Both the position numbers and the translations under genes were made by a program. This document shows positions 50,790-59,392 of a stretch of DNA of 64,000 nucleotides, in pieces (positions within the stretch are counted from its first letter, which is position 1; each line of letters starts with the position of its first letter). The notes beneath the pieces were generated by a model, which ran no database searches, was not told the DNA's origin, and was given only the letters and a program-made list of their open reading frames with translations. The stretch comes from Chromobacterium phragmitis (GTDB lineage: Bacteria; Pseudomonadota; Gammaproteobacteria; Burkholderiales; Chromobacteriaceae). The stretch lies in the NCBI RefSeq assembly GCF_003325475.1, contig NZ_CP029495.1:4030001-4094000 (forward strand), read 5' to 3'.

Positions 50790-51350
50790 TCAACCGCGCC
50801 CTTCCAGCATGGCTGCCAGCTGGTCGTAAAATTGCCGGTAGTACGCCTGGTCGCTGCACAGCAGGGTGCGGGAGTTGCCGTTGCTGTCCCATATCGTTTG
50901 CCGGATCTGGGCGCGCAGCATGAGTTGCCGGGCCTGGCCGCCGGGCCTCAGCGTCAGCAGCAATTCGGTGGTTTGATGATCGGGCTTGCCGGGCAGCGGA
51001 AATTTCAGCTTCAACAAGCCGCGCAATACCTGGCGGGCCTGGCTGATCAGCACTTCGTCCTTTTCCGCCCGTATCACGCCATATTCCGGGTCGAGTTCGA
51101 CGCGGCCATATCCCATTTTCTCCAAGGCCTGCTTGCCAGCCTGCAGCGCTTCGGCGGCGCTGGCGCTCTCCAGCCGCAGATCGCGAACTTGCAGATAGCG
51201 CCTCATCTCCTCGGCGGAAGGCTCCACTCGGACCTGGGTAGAGCTGTAATGCAGGACCCGCCCGCCCTGGCCTTGCACCTGCTCATTTTCCGCCGCCCGC
51301 GCGCCCGCGCAGAACGCCAGCGACAGGCACAGCCAGAATATGACTCGCAT
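50790..51350 (-). CDS. Hypothetical secreted protein, 186 aa
   Basis: No family name can be given. A signal peptide (RVIFWLCLSLAFCAGARAAE) is cut probably after ARA. The mature protein has a region SAAEALQAGKQALEKMGYGRVELDPEYGVIRAEKDEVL resembling small periplasmic domains predicted in lipoproteins. Cys appears only near the C-terminus (RTLLCSDQAYYRQFYDQL). Start at MRVIFW behind GGAGG. It is divergent from nrdD. Confidence 0.7.
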   Translation of the reverse strand: MRVIFWLCLSLAFCAGARAAENEQVQGQGGRVLHYSSTQVRVEPSAEEMRRYLQVRDLRLESASAAEALQAGKQALEKMGYGRVELDPEYGVIRAEKDEVLISQARQVLRGLLKLKFPLPGKPDHQTTELLLTLRPGGQARQLMLRAQIRQTIWDSNGNSRTLLCSDQAYYRQFYDQLAAMLEGRG

Positions 51351-51445
51351 GAAGCCTCCGGAATGAACAATGACGATCAATTTAATACCAATTGAATGAC
51401 AATTGCGAGCGGCGCCGCGTTTTCAGCTTCATTTTTAGGCGATGA

Positions 51446-51489
51446 ACACTATATATTGATCGCACTCAAGTTGGCTCACCATATTTTGA
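51446..51489 (+). promoter_or_regulatory. Tandem NrdR-like boxes with an FNR-like site, upstream of nrdD
   Basis: Box 1 ACACTATATATTGA (51446-51459) fits the NrdR consensus well. Box 2 TCACCATATTTTGA (51476-51489) fits partly, 30 bp later (about three helical turns). The sequence TTGATCGCACTCAA (51456-51469), overlapping box 1 and ending before box 2, is one mismatch from the FNR consensus TTGAT-N4-ATCAA. Together they predict dATP-dependent repression by NrdR and anaerobic activation. Confidence 0.72.
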
Positions 51490-51609
51490 AGAAAAAGGCG
51501 CGCATGGCTGGGCCAAATCGCCTACAGTATGGCCGGACTAAAGGCCTGCTCCGCGCAGGCGTGTTTTGCAACGGCCGCCAGCCGGCCGACTTGAGGAGAG
51601 AAGCAGGCG

Positions 51610-53748
51610 ATGCTGCAAGTGAGCAAGCGCGATGGCGCGGTAGTGGGATTCGATATCGGCAAGATCGCCAATGCCTGCCAGCGGGCGGCGATGGCTTCAG
51701 GCCATGCCGAGCCGGCGAGGCTGGCCCTGGAGATCGCCGCACAAGTTGAGCGAGAATGCCGCGAACTGGCGCGCGAGGGACGGCTGGACATTCCCGCCAT
51801 CCAGAAACGGGTGGAGGACGCGCTGATGCAGCGCTATCCGGAAGTGGCCCGCGTTTACATCGAATACCGGCACGATCGCGACATGGTGCGCGCGCGCGGC
51901 TCGGAGCTGCACGCCAAACTGATGGGCCTGGTGCACAAGACGGACGAAGAGGCCACCACCGAGAACGCCAACAAGGACGCCAACGTGTTCCCGGTGATGC
52001 GCGACCTGATGGCGGGCATCGTGTCCAAGCAATTCGCCGGCAATTTCCTGCCCAAGGACATCCTGACCGCGCATAACGAGGGGGATATCCATTTCCACGA
52101 CCTGGATTACTCTCCGTTCCTGCCATTCACCAACTGCTGCCTGGTGGACCTGAAAGGCATGCTGGAGCAGGGCTTCCGCCTGGGCAATGCCCAGATAGAA
52201 AGCCCCAAGTCGATAGGCGTGGCTTGCGCCGTCACCGCGCAGATCATCGCCCAGGTGGCCAGTCATCAGTACGGCGGCACCACGATACCCAATATCGATC
52301 AAACCCTGGCCCCGTATGCGCTGAAAAGCTACCGCAAAAACCTGGATATCGCCCGTCAATACGGCATTGCGGAACCGGAACGTTACGCCCGCGAGCGTAC
52401 GGAGAAAGAGTGCTACGACGGCATCCAGGCCTGCGAGTACGAAATCAACACCCTGTTCAGCTCCAACGGCCAGCAGCCTTTCGTGACCTTTTCCTTCGGC
52501 ATGGGCACCGCCTGGGAGGAGCGCATCATTCAGCAGTCCATCCTGCGGGTCCGCATCAAGGGGCTTGGCAAGGAAGGGATCACGCCGGTCTTTCCCAAGC
52601 TGGTGATGTTCATCGACAAAGGCGTCAATCTGCTGCCGGAAGATCCCAATTACGATATCAAGCAACTGGCGCTGGAGTGCACTTCCAAGCGCATGTATCC
52701 GGACATCATCTCCGCGGAGCTGAACCGTCGCATCACCGGCTCGTCGGTGCCGGTTTCTCCAATGGGCTGCCGCAGCTTCTTGCCTGCCTGGCGGGACGAA
52801 ACGGGCAGGGAGGTGCTGGATGGGCGCAACAACCTGGGCGTGGTCAGCCTTAATTTGCCGCGCATCGCCATCGAAGCGGCCGGCGACCGGCAGGCGTTCT
52901 GGTCCCGGCTGGAATCGAAGCTGGAGCTGTGCTTCCGCGCGCTGATGCTGCGCATCGACCGCCTGCAGGGCGTCAAGGCCAATGTGGCGCCGATTCTTTA
53001 CACCGAAGGGGCGTTCGGCATGCGGCTGGGCCCGGACGAAGACATCATGAAGCTGTTCAGCGGCGGCCGCGCGTCCATCTCGCTGGGCTACATCGGCCTG
53101 CACGAGGTGGGTACGCTGCTGTTCGGCGCGCACCCCGCCGACGATCAAGCCGCCCAGACCTTTTTGCGGCAGGTGGTCGCGCGCATGAACGAGGCGGCGG
53201 CGGCCTGGCGGCGCGAGACCGGTTTCGGCTTCTCGCTGTACTCCACGCCCAGCGAATCGCTATGCCACCGCTTCTGCAAGCTGGACCGCGAGCGCTTCGG
53301 CCCGATTCCGGAGGTGACAGACAAGGGCTATTACACCAACTCCTTCCATCTGGACGTGTTCCGCAAAGTCAATCCTTTCGAAAAGATAGATTTCGAGGCG
53401 GGCTATGCGGAAAAGGCCAGCGGCGGCCATATCACCTACGTTGAATTGCCGAACATGAAGCACAACCTGAAGGCGCTGGAGCGCATCTGGGACTATGCGC
53501 TGGCACGGGTGCCGTATTTCGGCAGCAATACGCCGGTGGACTCTTGCGGCGCCTGCGGCTTCATGGGCGAAGCCAAGGCCGACGCGGACGGTTTCTGCTG
53601 CCCGCAGTGCGGAAACCGCGACAGCGCGTCGCTATCGGTGACGCGCCGGGTGTGCGGCTACCTGGGCAGTCCCAACGCGCGTCCGTTCAACGCGGGCAAG
53701 CAGAAGGAAGTGATGCGCCGGGTCAAGCACTTCGGCGGCGAGCACTGA
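51610..53748 (+). CDS. nrdD: Anaerobic (class III) ribonucleoside-triphosphate reductase
   Basis: A 712-residue glycyl-radical enzyme making deoxynucleoside triphosphates without oxygen. An N-terminal ATP-cone (residues ~1-90) is followed by the NTP-binding body (IHFHDLDYSPFLPFTNC, PFVTFSFGMG). A zinc motif (CGACGF ... CCPQCG) and the glycyl-radical loop RRVCGYLGSPNARPFNAGKQKEV near the C-terminus complete it. Start at MLQVSKR behind GAGGAG (51593-51598). It is followed 7 bases later by its activase gene nrdG. Confidence 0.95.
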   Translation: MLQVSKRDGAVVGFDIGKIANACQRAAMASGHAEPARLALEIAAQVERECRELAREGRLDIPAIQKRVEDALMQRYPEVARVYIEYRHDRDMVRARGSELHAKLMGLVHKTDEEATTENANKDANVFPVMRDLMAGIVSKQFAGNFLPKDILTAHNEGDIHFHDLDYSPFLPFTNCCLVDLKGMLEQGFRLGNAQIESPKSIGVACAVTAQIIAQVASHQYGGTTIPNIDQTLAPYALKSYRKNLDIARQYGIAEPERYARERTEKECYDGIQACEYEINTLFSSNGQQPFVTFSFGMGTAWEERIIQQSILRVRIKGLGKEGITPVFPKLVMFIDKGVNLLPEDPNYDIKQLALECTSKRMYPDIISAELNRRITGSSVPVSPMGCRSFLPAWRDETGREVLDGRNNLGVVSLNLPRIAIEAAGDRQAFWSRLESKLELCFRALMLRIDRLQGVKANVAPILYTEGAFGMRLGPDEDIMKLFSGGRASISLGYIGLHEVGTLLFGAHPADDQAAQTFLRQVVARMNEAAAAWRRETGFGFSLYSTPSESLCHRFCKLDRERFGPIPEVTDKGYYTNSFHLDVFRKVNPFEKIDFEAGYAEKASGGHITYVELPNMKHNLKALERIWDYALARVPYFGSNTPVDSCGACGFMGEAKADADGFCCPQCGNRDSASLSVTRRVCGYLGSPNARPFNAGKQKEVMRRVKHFGGEH

Positions 53749-53755
53749 GTCCGGC

Positions 53756-54223
53756 ATGAATTACGATCGCTATTACACGTGCGATCTGGTCAACGGCGAG
53801 GGCGTGCGCGTCACGCTCTTCGTCACCGGCTGCGCGCATGCCTGCGAAGGCTGCCACAACCGCAGCACTTGGGATCGCAAGACCGGCAAGCCGTTCACCG
53901 CAGAGACGCGCGAGGCCTTGCTCGCCCATTGCGCCGATCACGACGGCCTCAGTCTGTCCGGCGGCGACCCGTTGCTGCCTGCCAACAGGCCGGAGGTTCT
54001 CGAGCTGTGCCGGCTTTTCAAGCAACGCTATCCGGACAAGGACATCTGGCTATGGACGGGCTACCTCTACGAGGAGGTAAGGGCGCTGGAAGTGTTGCGT
54101 TTCGTCGATGTGCTGGTCGATGGCCGCTATCGCCAAGACTTGCCGACAAGCCAGCCCTGGCGAGGATCGGATAATCAACGGCTGCTGCGCTTGCGCGCTG
54201 GCGGAACATTCCCTGAGGCCTGA
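53756..54223 (+). CDS. nrdG: Anaerobic ribonucleotide reductase activating enzyme (radical SAM)
   Basis: A 155-residue radical SAM activase that generates the glycyl radical on NrdD. The cluster motif is VTGCAHACEGCHNRSTW (CxxxCxxC); GLSLSGGDPLLPANR and KDIWLWTGYLYEEV follow. It forms an operon with nrdD. A GC-rich hairpin without T-tract (TGGCGCG-CCCC-CGCGCCA, 54241-54258) lies just after it. Confidence 0.93.
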   Translation: MNYDRYYTCDLVNGEGVRVTLFVTGCAHACEGCHNRSTWDRKTGKPFTAETREALLAHCADHDGLSLSGGDPLLPANRPEVLELCRLFKQRYPDKDIWLWTGYLYEEVRALEVLRFVDVLVDGRYRQDLPTSQPWRGSDNQRLLRLRAGGTFPEA

Positions 54224-54299
54224 GTCGTTTGCAAAAGGCTTGGCGCGCCCCCGCGCCAGGCACTAGCCTGTTAGGAACAGTCGCCAACGGGGGGAGGGC

Positions 54300-55085
54300 A
54301 TGTCCGGAACGCTGTGTCGCATCTGGCTGATCCTGGCTTGCGCGCTGCCTCAACTGGTCTGGGCGGCAGAGCCGGCCCAGACCATCGCCCTGGCCAATGG
54401 CGAATGGGCGCCGTATCTTTCCGCCAGCCTTCCAGACAAGGGCTACGCGTCGCATATCGTCAGCGAGGCGTTCCATCGCGCCGGCATCCAGACGCGCTAC
54501 GACTTCTATCCATGGGCCCGGGCGGAAGCCATGGTCAAGAGCGGCGAGATCGCGGGCTCGGTGGTATGGTCCATCACGCCGGAGCGTCAGCAGTTCGCCC
54601 TATTCAGCGATCCTGTGGTCAGCGACGAAGAAGTCGTGTTCCATCTCGCCAGCCGCAAGATGGCGGCGGAAAAGGTGGACGATTTTGATGGCCTCACCAT
54701 GGCCACGCCCAATGGCTCCAGGCTGGGCATCTGGCAAGAGGCGATCGCCGCCGGCAGGATTCGCAGTTACGTCACCAAGGACATTCAGTCCGGCATGCGC
54801 CAATTGCTGCTGGGACGGCTGGACTTTTTCCCCCTGATTCGCTCGGTCGGCCTATCCGAACTGCGGCGGCACTTCACGCCAAGGGAGCAAGTCGCCATCG
54901 TCGCTGCGCCTCATGTCTTCGTCCGCACCGACTATCGGCTGATGCTCAGCCGCAAACAGCCCGGCGCCGAACAGTTGCTGCAACGCTTCAATCAAGGCCT
55001 GGCGGCGCTGCGCGCCAGCGGCGAGTATCGCCGGATGGAGAGAGGCTTCCTGGCCGGCCGTTACGACCCTCGCCAGCTTCCCTGA
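54300..55085 (+). CDS. Periplasmic amino-acid-type solute-binding protein (SBP_bac_3), orphan
   Basis: A 261-residue exported protein: signal peptide IWLILACALPQLVWAAEP, then a bilobal binding fold (YDFYPWARAEAMVKSGEIAGSVVWSITPER, RKMAAEKVDDFDG). The FYPWARAEAMVKSG segment is typical of periplasmic proteins in which no ABC genes follow, as here. It could sense or bind a small amino-acid-like ligand. No permease is adjacent, so transport is not implied. Preceded by a purine-rich GGGGGGAGG site. Confidence 0.8.
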   Translation: MSGTLCRIWLILACALPQLVWAAEPAQTIALANGEWAPYLSASLPDKGYASHIVSEAFHRAGIQTRYDFYPWARAEAMVKSGEIAGSVVWSITPERQQFALFSDPVVSDEEVVFHLASRKMAAEKVDDFDGLTMATPNGSRLGIWQEAIAAGRIRSYVTKDIQSGMRQLLLGRLDFFPLIRSVGLSELRRHFTPREQVAIVAAPHVFVRTDYRLMLSRKQPGAEQLLQRFNQGLAALRASGEYRRMERGFLAGRYDPRQLP

Positions 55086-55120
55086 CGCAACTATATTGTT
55101 GCCCTTTCTTTCCGCCAGTC

Positions 55121-55150
55121 TTGCTTGCGCAGAAATTTATTTATCATAAT
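55121..55150 (+). promoter_or_regulatory. Possible promoter for the MFS transporter gene
   Basis: TTGCTT, 18-base spacer, CATAAT, 45 bases before the start codon, in an AT-rich stretch. Moderate match only. Confidence 0.4.
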
Positions 55151-55194
55151 GCCGGGCCGCGCAGAACGGCCTGACACAGAGGAGCGAGACCGCG

Positions 55195-56400
55195 ATGGCG
55201 TGGACCAAGGAGCAGAAAAGAACGGTATTTGCTTGCTATATGGGCTGGACGCTGGATGCGTTCGATTTTTTCCTGATGGTGTTTGTTTTGAAGGACGTGG
55301 CGCGGGAGTTCGGCGCCGACATCGAGGCGGTCAGCTGGGCGATCATGCTGACGCTGGCCGCGCGGCCGATAGGCGCGTTGATCTTCGGCCGGCTGGCGGA
55401 TCGCTTCGGACGCCGGCCGGTGCTGATGGCCAATATCGCGCTGTATTCTGCGCTGGGCTTTTCCTCGGCGTTCGCGCCCAATCTGATGGTCTTGCTGATG
55501 CTGCGCGCCTTGTTCGGGGTGGCGATGGGCGGCGAGTGGGGCGTCGGCTCGTCGCTGACGATGGAAAGCATTCCCAAGGAGTCGCGCGGCTTCGTTTCCG
55601 GACTGCTGCAGGCCGGCTACCCCAGCGGCTATTTGTTGGCGACGCTGGCTTTCGGCCAGTTGTTCGAACACATCGGCTGGCGCGGCATGTTCATGCTCAG
55701 CCTGCTGCCGGCGCTGCTGACGCTGTACATCCGCCGCAATGTGCCGGAAAGTCCAAGCTGGGAGGCCGCCAAACACCACGAGAAACCCGGCCTGCTTCAG
55801 GCCATCGCCGCGCAATGGCGGCTGTCGCTGTACGCGATCGTGCTGATGACCTGCTTCAACTTCTTTTCCCATGGCACCCAGGACATGTATCCCACCTTCC
55901 TCCGCGTCCAGCACAAGTTCGATCCGCACACGGTTCAGATGATAGGCATCTGCTTGAATGTCGGCGCCATCATCGGCGGGCTGTCCGTCGGCGCGCTGTC
56001 GGAGAGGATGGGCCGCCGCAACGCCATCACGCTGGCAGCCTTGCTTGCGCTGCCGGCGCTGCCGCTGTGGGCATTCGCCGGCACGCCGTTGCTGCTGGCC
56101 GCGGGCGCGTTCCTGATGCAGATATCGGTGCAGGGAGCCTGGGGCGTGGTTCCGGCCCACCTCAACGAGATTTCGCCGTCCGCCGTGCGTGCCACCTTCC
56201 CGGGGCTGGTTTACCAGCTAGGCAACCTGCTGGCCTCGGTCAACAGTCCCTTGCAGGCGCGCATGGCCCAAAACAACGGCGGCGACTACGGCATGGCGAT
56301 GGCCATCGTCGCCGGCATCGTCGCGCTCGCCATCGCCATTCTGATTCGATTCAGCGACGAGAAGCGCGGAGAGCCCATGCGCGTGGCGCCGCGCGGATAA
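55195..56400 (+). CDS. MFS transporter, sialate/carboxylate (SHS-like) type
   Basis: A 401-residue 12-helix major facilitator. The N-terminus GWTLDAFDFFLMVFVL and the LADRFGRRPVLMANI loop, plus GEWGVGSSLTMESIPKESRGF, match sugar-acid/lactate-sialate symporters of the NanT/JEN1 kind. A second RRN-type loop, SERMGRRNAITL, follows TM8. Likely proton-coupled uptake of a carboxylate; ligand unknown. It stops 6 bases before the convergent orgC gene, with no terminator between. Confidence 0.82.
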   Translation: MAWTKEQKRTVFACYMGWTLDAFDFFLMVFVLKDVAREFGADIEAVSWAIMLTLAARPIGALIFGRLADRFGRRPVLMANIALYSALGFSSAFAPNLMVLLMLRALFGVAMGGEWGVGSSLTMESIPKESRGFVSGLLQAGYPSGYLLATLAFGQLFEHIGWRGMFMLSLLPALLTLYIRRNVPESPSWEAAKHHEKPGLLQAIAAQWRLSLYAIVLMTCFNFFSHGTQDMYPTFLRVQHKFDPHTVQMIGICLNVGAIIGGLSVGALSERMGRRNAITLAALLALPALPLWAFAGTPLLLAAGAFLMQISVQGAWGVVPAHLNEISPSAVRATFPGLVYQLGNLLASVNSPLQARMAQNNGGDYGMAMAIVAGIVALAIAILIRFSDEKRGEPMRVAPRG

Positions 56401-56406
56401 AAGCGG

Positions 56407-56832
56407 TCACCAAGACTCGAACTCTTGCGGCGCGCCGTCGGACAGCATCACCTCCTGCATCCATTTCTCGGTCTGGTACTGCAGGTTGTTCAAGCCTACC
56501 ATCACGCCCATCAGGGACGCGTGCAGCGGAGAGTCTTTCCCTTCCGCCTTCAGCGCCTGGCCGATCGCATCCAGCTGGCTGGCAAGGTCGGGGAAGGCGA
56601 TCTGGCCGTTGTCGACGAACTCCCGGAGCAGCCTGGAAAGGGCGGCAATATGGTCCCGCCTGGCCTGAGGGGTATCGTCTATGGCTTGCGGCACATCGCG
56701 CGCGGCTTGCAAAAAGGCCTGGACCTGCGCTTCGGACGCGGCGTGGGCGGCCAGGCGCTGTGACAGCGGCAGCACTTCGCCGCCAGACGAGGCCGCCGCC
56801 GCCGGGTTGGCGGCGGCGATTGGATTCAACAT
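56407..56832 (-). CDS. orgC: Type III secretion protein, OrgC-like
   Basis: A 141-residue soluble helical protein at the end of the prg-org operon, in the position of Salmonella OrgC, a secreted protein that promotes needle polymerisation. Sequence similarity is weak by eye; the call rests mainly on position and size. It has an Ala-rich N-terminus (IAAANPAAAASSGGE) and an acidic helical body. It overlaps the orgB gene by 7 bases. Confidence 0.7.
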   Translation of the reverse strand: MLNPIAAANPAAAASSGGEVLPLSQRLAAHAASEAQVQAFLQAARDVPQAIDDTPQARRDHIAALSRLLREFVDNGQIAFPDLASQLDAIGQALKAEGKDSPLHASLMGVMVGLNNLQYQTEKWMQEVMLSDGAPQEFESW

Positions 56833-57521
56833 GGTTCAATCTCCGAATGCTTGGCCGACAGGCCTTCCTCCGCCTCCCGCAAGCATGCGGTGGCTATTTT
56901 CGACAACGCGCGGCAATCCTCCGGCAGCGCGTCCAGACCGCTTTGCAGCAACTGGACGCCCTCATCCACGTAACGCGCCGGGTCAAAGTCCGCCGCCAGC
57001 TCGCCGCAACGCATGAGGAAGCGGGCGTCATCGTGATACTCGACGTCCAGCCGCCCCTGCCATGATTCGGCCAGCAGGCTCATCAGTTGCGCATGAGCGA
57101 TGCCGGCTGAGCGGGGCAGGCGCAAATACAAGGTTTGCTCCGCCTCTTCGCCGCGCCGCTCCCGCAGCCACTCGTCCAGCGCCAACAACAGCGCCTCAGG
57201 ATGATCCACCGCAGCGGCAAGCATGCGCCTGGCTTCCGCATCCAGGATGCCGCGGAAGCGACGCAACAAATCATCGCCATCGGACAGATAATTTGCGACA
57301 TGGCTCATCGCCTCGCGCATGCCTTGCGCGTAACCGTCTCGCCTTGCTTGCTCCCGCAGGCTGTCCGCCTGCCGCTCGGCTTCGCGGACGATTCGGGCTG
57401 CGTGTCGGCGCGCCGCCTGCTCCAATCCGAGGGCTTGGTTCTGTCGCCATAGCCGCTCGCGCGGAATCAGCACGCCTTCAATCGCGGCCGGAGGGCGGAA
57501 AATGGGGATGTCTTTTGGCAT
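56826..57521 (-). CDS. orgB: Type III secretion sorting-platform stator protein OrgB (SctL)
   Basis: A 231-residue protein. The N-terminus KDIPIFRPPAAIEGVLIPRERL parallels Salmonella OrgB (NIPIP...VEGILI). It is followed by a charged helix (EQAARRHAARIVREAERQADSLREQ), YAQGMREAMSHVANYL and DHPEALLLALDEWLRE, which also match. SctL regulates and tethers the SctN ATPase. It overlaps the orgA gene by 44 bases, more than usual, suggesting tight translational coupling. Confidence 0.88.
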   Translation of the reverse strand: MPKDIPIFRPPAAIEGVLIPRERLWRQNQALGLEQAARRHAARIVREAERQADSLREQARRDGYAQGMREAMSHVANYLSDGDDLLRRFRGILDAEARRMLAAAVDHPEALLLALDEWLRERRGEEAEQTLYLRLPRSAGIAHAQLMSLLAESWQGRLDVEYHDDARFLMRCGELAADFDPARYVDEGVQLLQSGLDALPEDCRALSKIATACLREAEEGLSAKHSEIEPC

Positions 57522-58056
57522 ATTGCAGCGCCAGGGTCAGTAATAAAGTATCAGGTCGCGAGGGGGCGCGCGCATTGGCGTCCACCCAGGAAGGAAACAA
57601 CAAGGGCAGCCGTTGGCGCAGCGCTTCCGGCATCCGCGCCCGCCAAGCCAGCAACTGGCCATAGCCTGCCAATAGCAGTCCGTCGTGGCCGGGCAAATTC
57701 TCGCCCATCGTCGAGCCGCCCGCGTCTGCTATGCTCAGCGCGGCGAAGCTTTTCGCCCAGCCCGGCAGACTCAATATGGCGCCGCGCTCCGCCAGCGCCG
57801 CCCTGCGCAGCTGGCAGCCCATCAGGTAGGCGGCCTGCGGCAGATGCCGCCACGATTCCAGCCACCAGCGGTGCGAGCGGTCATCCGGCGAAGGCATCCA
57901 ATCCGTGCTCAAGCTATAACCGGCAAGCAACATGTCGTTGACCACGCGCCGCCCCTCCGGACTGGAGAGCGCGGGAGGCAGGCTCAGGCGTTCCGGGTGC
58001 AAATAGGAAAGCGGATCGAACAGGATCGTCCTCAGGGCGCCGTCCATTTCAGCCAT
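57478..58056 (-). CDS. orgA: Type III secretion protein OrgA (SctK)
   Basis: A 192-residue soluble protein of the OrgA/MxiK family that links the sorting platform to the inner-membrane ring. The N-terminal LFDPLSYLHPERLSLP and central WLESWRHLPQAAYLMGCQLRRA segments fit the family. It lies between prgK and orgB, overlapping both. Confidence 0.82.
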   Translation of the reverse strand: MAEMDGALRTILFDPLSYLHPERLSLPPALSSPEGRRVVNDMLLAGYSLSTDWMPSPDDRSHRWWLESWRHLPQAAYLMGCQLRRAALAERGAILSLPGWAKSFAALSIADAGGSTMGENLPGHDGLLLAGYGQLLAWRARMPEALRQRLPLLFPSWVDANARAPSRPDTLLLTLALQYAKRHPHFPPSGRD

Positions 58057-58777
58057 GTCCCGGCGTGCCGGCCATCGCGCCTCGCCTCAGCTTCCACCAG
58101 CCGGCCACGCCGGCCAGCAGGACTAGCGCGCCTCCCGCGAATAGCCAAGGCAACCATCCGCCATTGCTTTTAGGCATGGCGGCCGGCGGCTGTTGCTGCG
58201 CTTCCTCCCGCCGCGACAACACCACCGATATGTTGTCGTACTCCACCTCGGCGAAGCTGTTCTTCAGAAAGCGCTTGATATTGTTGATCATCGCGGCGGC
58301 GTCGACGTCGCGGTCATACACGGCCAACGCCGAGATGTGCATGGGTTGCGCCGTCCGCCCGGCCTCGCCGCCATCCAGGTCATAGCTGACATGCACCCGC
58401 GCGGACAAAATGCCATCCATGGTTTGCAGCGACTGCTCCAGTCGCTGTTCTATCGCAGAGTAGAGCCTAGCCTTTTCAGCGCGCGGCGAAGAAACCAGCG
58501 AGTCCGCGGGAAACATCTGCGCCACCTCCAGGCGCGGCCGCGAGGGCAAGTCGTAGGCGCGCAGCCAATCCACCGCGGCGGCGAAATCCGCCGGCGCCAC
58601 GGTGATGCTAAAACCCGCCTTGCCGCGATCTGTCTTGTCGGCGTCGATATTGTGCCGTTGCAGCACAGCGATCACTTCATTGGCTTGCTGCTGGTCCAGA
58701 CCCTTCAGCAAATCCTTCTGTTGGCAACCAGTCAGCAACAACGCCAGCAGCAAGGCCTTTACCCACATTTTCATCAT
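58049..58777 (-). CDS. prgK: Type III secretion inner-ring lipoprotein PrgK (SctJ)
   Basis: A 242-residue lipoprotein: signal peptide ending in lipobox LLTGC (Cys18 lipidated), two ring-building domains and a C-terminal transmembrane helix (WLPWLFAGGALVLLAGVAGWW). Segments YSAIEQRLEQSLQTMDGILSARVHVSYD and SALAVYDRDVDAAAMINNIKRFLKNSF are typical of SctJ. It forms the inner-membrane ring with PrgH. It overlaps prgJ by 4 bases. Confidence 0.93.
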   Translation of the reverse strand: MMKMWVKALLLALLLTGCQQKDLLKGLDQQQANEVIAVLQRHNIDADKTDRGKAGFSITVAPADFAAAVDWLRAYDLPSRPRLEVAQMFPADSLVSSPRAEKARLYSAIEQRLEQSLQTMDGILSARVHVSYDLDGGEAGRTAQPMHISALAVYDRDVDAAAMINNIKRFLKNSFAEVEYDNISVVLSRREEAQQQPPAAMPKSNGGWLPWLFAGGALVLLAGVAGWWKLRRGAMAGTPGHG

Positions 58778-59076
58778 GAACGCAACAGGCTTTCCACCGC
58801 GCCCACGCTCTTGCGGGTCAGGGTGCTGATCATCGACACTTCCAGGTTGTAATTGGACGTGCGTTGCTGCAGCGCGAACAGCTCAGCCGGGTTGCTGATC
58901 AGCTCCGGACGCTCCAGGCGCTGCATGATGTCGCTGCGTTCGGCGTCGGTGGCGACTGCGGATTGGGCGAAGGCCTGAATCAAGCGATCATCCAGCGACA
59001 CCACTTGGTGCTCGGTCTGTGTGAGGTCCTTGGTTTGCGTCAGCGCTTGCAAGGCTGCGGGGGCGATCACGCTCAT
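58774..59076 (-). CDS. prgJ: Type III secretion inner rod protein PrgJ (SctI)
   Basis: A 100-residue protein (Salmonella PrgJ 101) that forms the inner rod between export apparatus and needle. Typical C-terminal segment: ELFALQQRTSNYNLEVSMISTLTRKSVGAVESLLRS. Start chosen at MSVIAPA behind GGAG; the frame runs 13 codons further upstream. Confidence 0.9.
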   Translation of the reverse strand: MSVIAPAALQALTQTKDLTQTEHQVVSLDDRLIQAFAQSAVATDAERSDIMQRLERPELISNPAELFALQQRTSNYNLEVSMISTLTRKSVGAVESLLRS

Positions 59077-59120
59077 GGAAGGCTCCGTGGTCGGCGCCGG
59101 CGCAAACCGGCGCATGGGGT

Positions 59121-59372
59121 TTAGCGGAAGTTTTGGATGATGGCGGCGTCGATATCCTTGAACGCCTTCACCGCGTTGGATTGCGCATTGCGGTACAGGT
59201 TGTACTCAGACAGTTTTGACTGGTATTGCGCCAGCAGCGTCGGATCGGAAGGCGTTTCCTTGAGGTTGTTCAGCGCCTTCTCCACATCGGCTTGCATGTT
59301 GGATACCTTGTCAAAGCCCGCGGATGTTTTATCCAGGTAGCCGCTCCAGTCGAAATTGGTATCGATTGCCAT
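59121..59372 (-). CDS. prgI: Type III secretion needle protein PrgI (SctF)
   Basis: An 83-residue needle subunit. The family pattern is clear: two helices around a P-S/D-P turn (NNLKETPSDPTLLAQYQSKLSEY) and the C-terminal YNLYRNAQSNAVKAFKDIDAAIIQNFR, needed for polymerisation. W9 and the short length match PrgI/MxiH. Polymerises outside the cell into the needle. Confidence 0.95.
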   Translation of the reverse strand: MAIDTNFDWSGYLDKTSAGFDKVSNMQADVEKALNNLKETPSDPTLLAQYQSKLSEYNLYRNAQSNAVKAFKDIDAAIIQNFR

Positions 59373-59392
59373 GGGAGGAATTCCTTCTCGGT

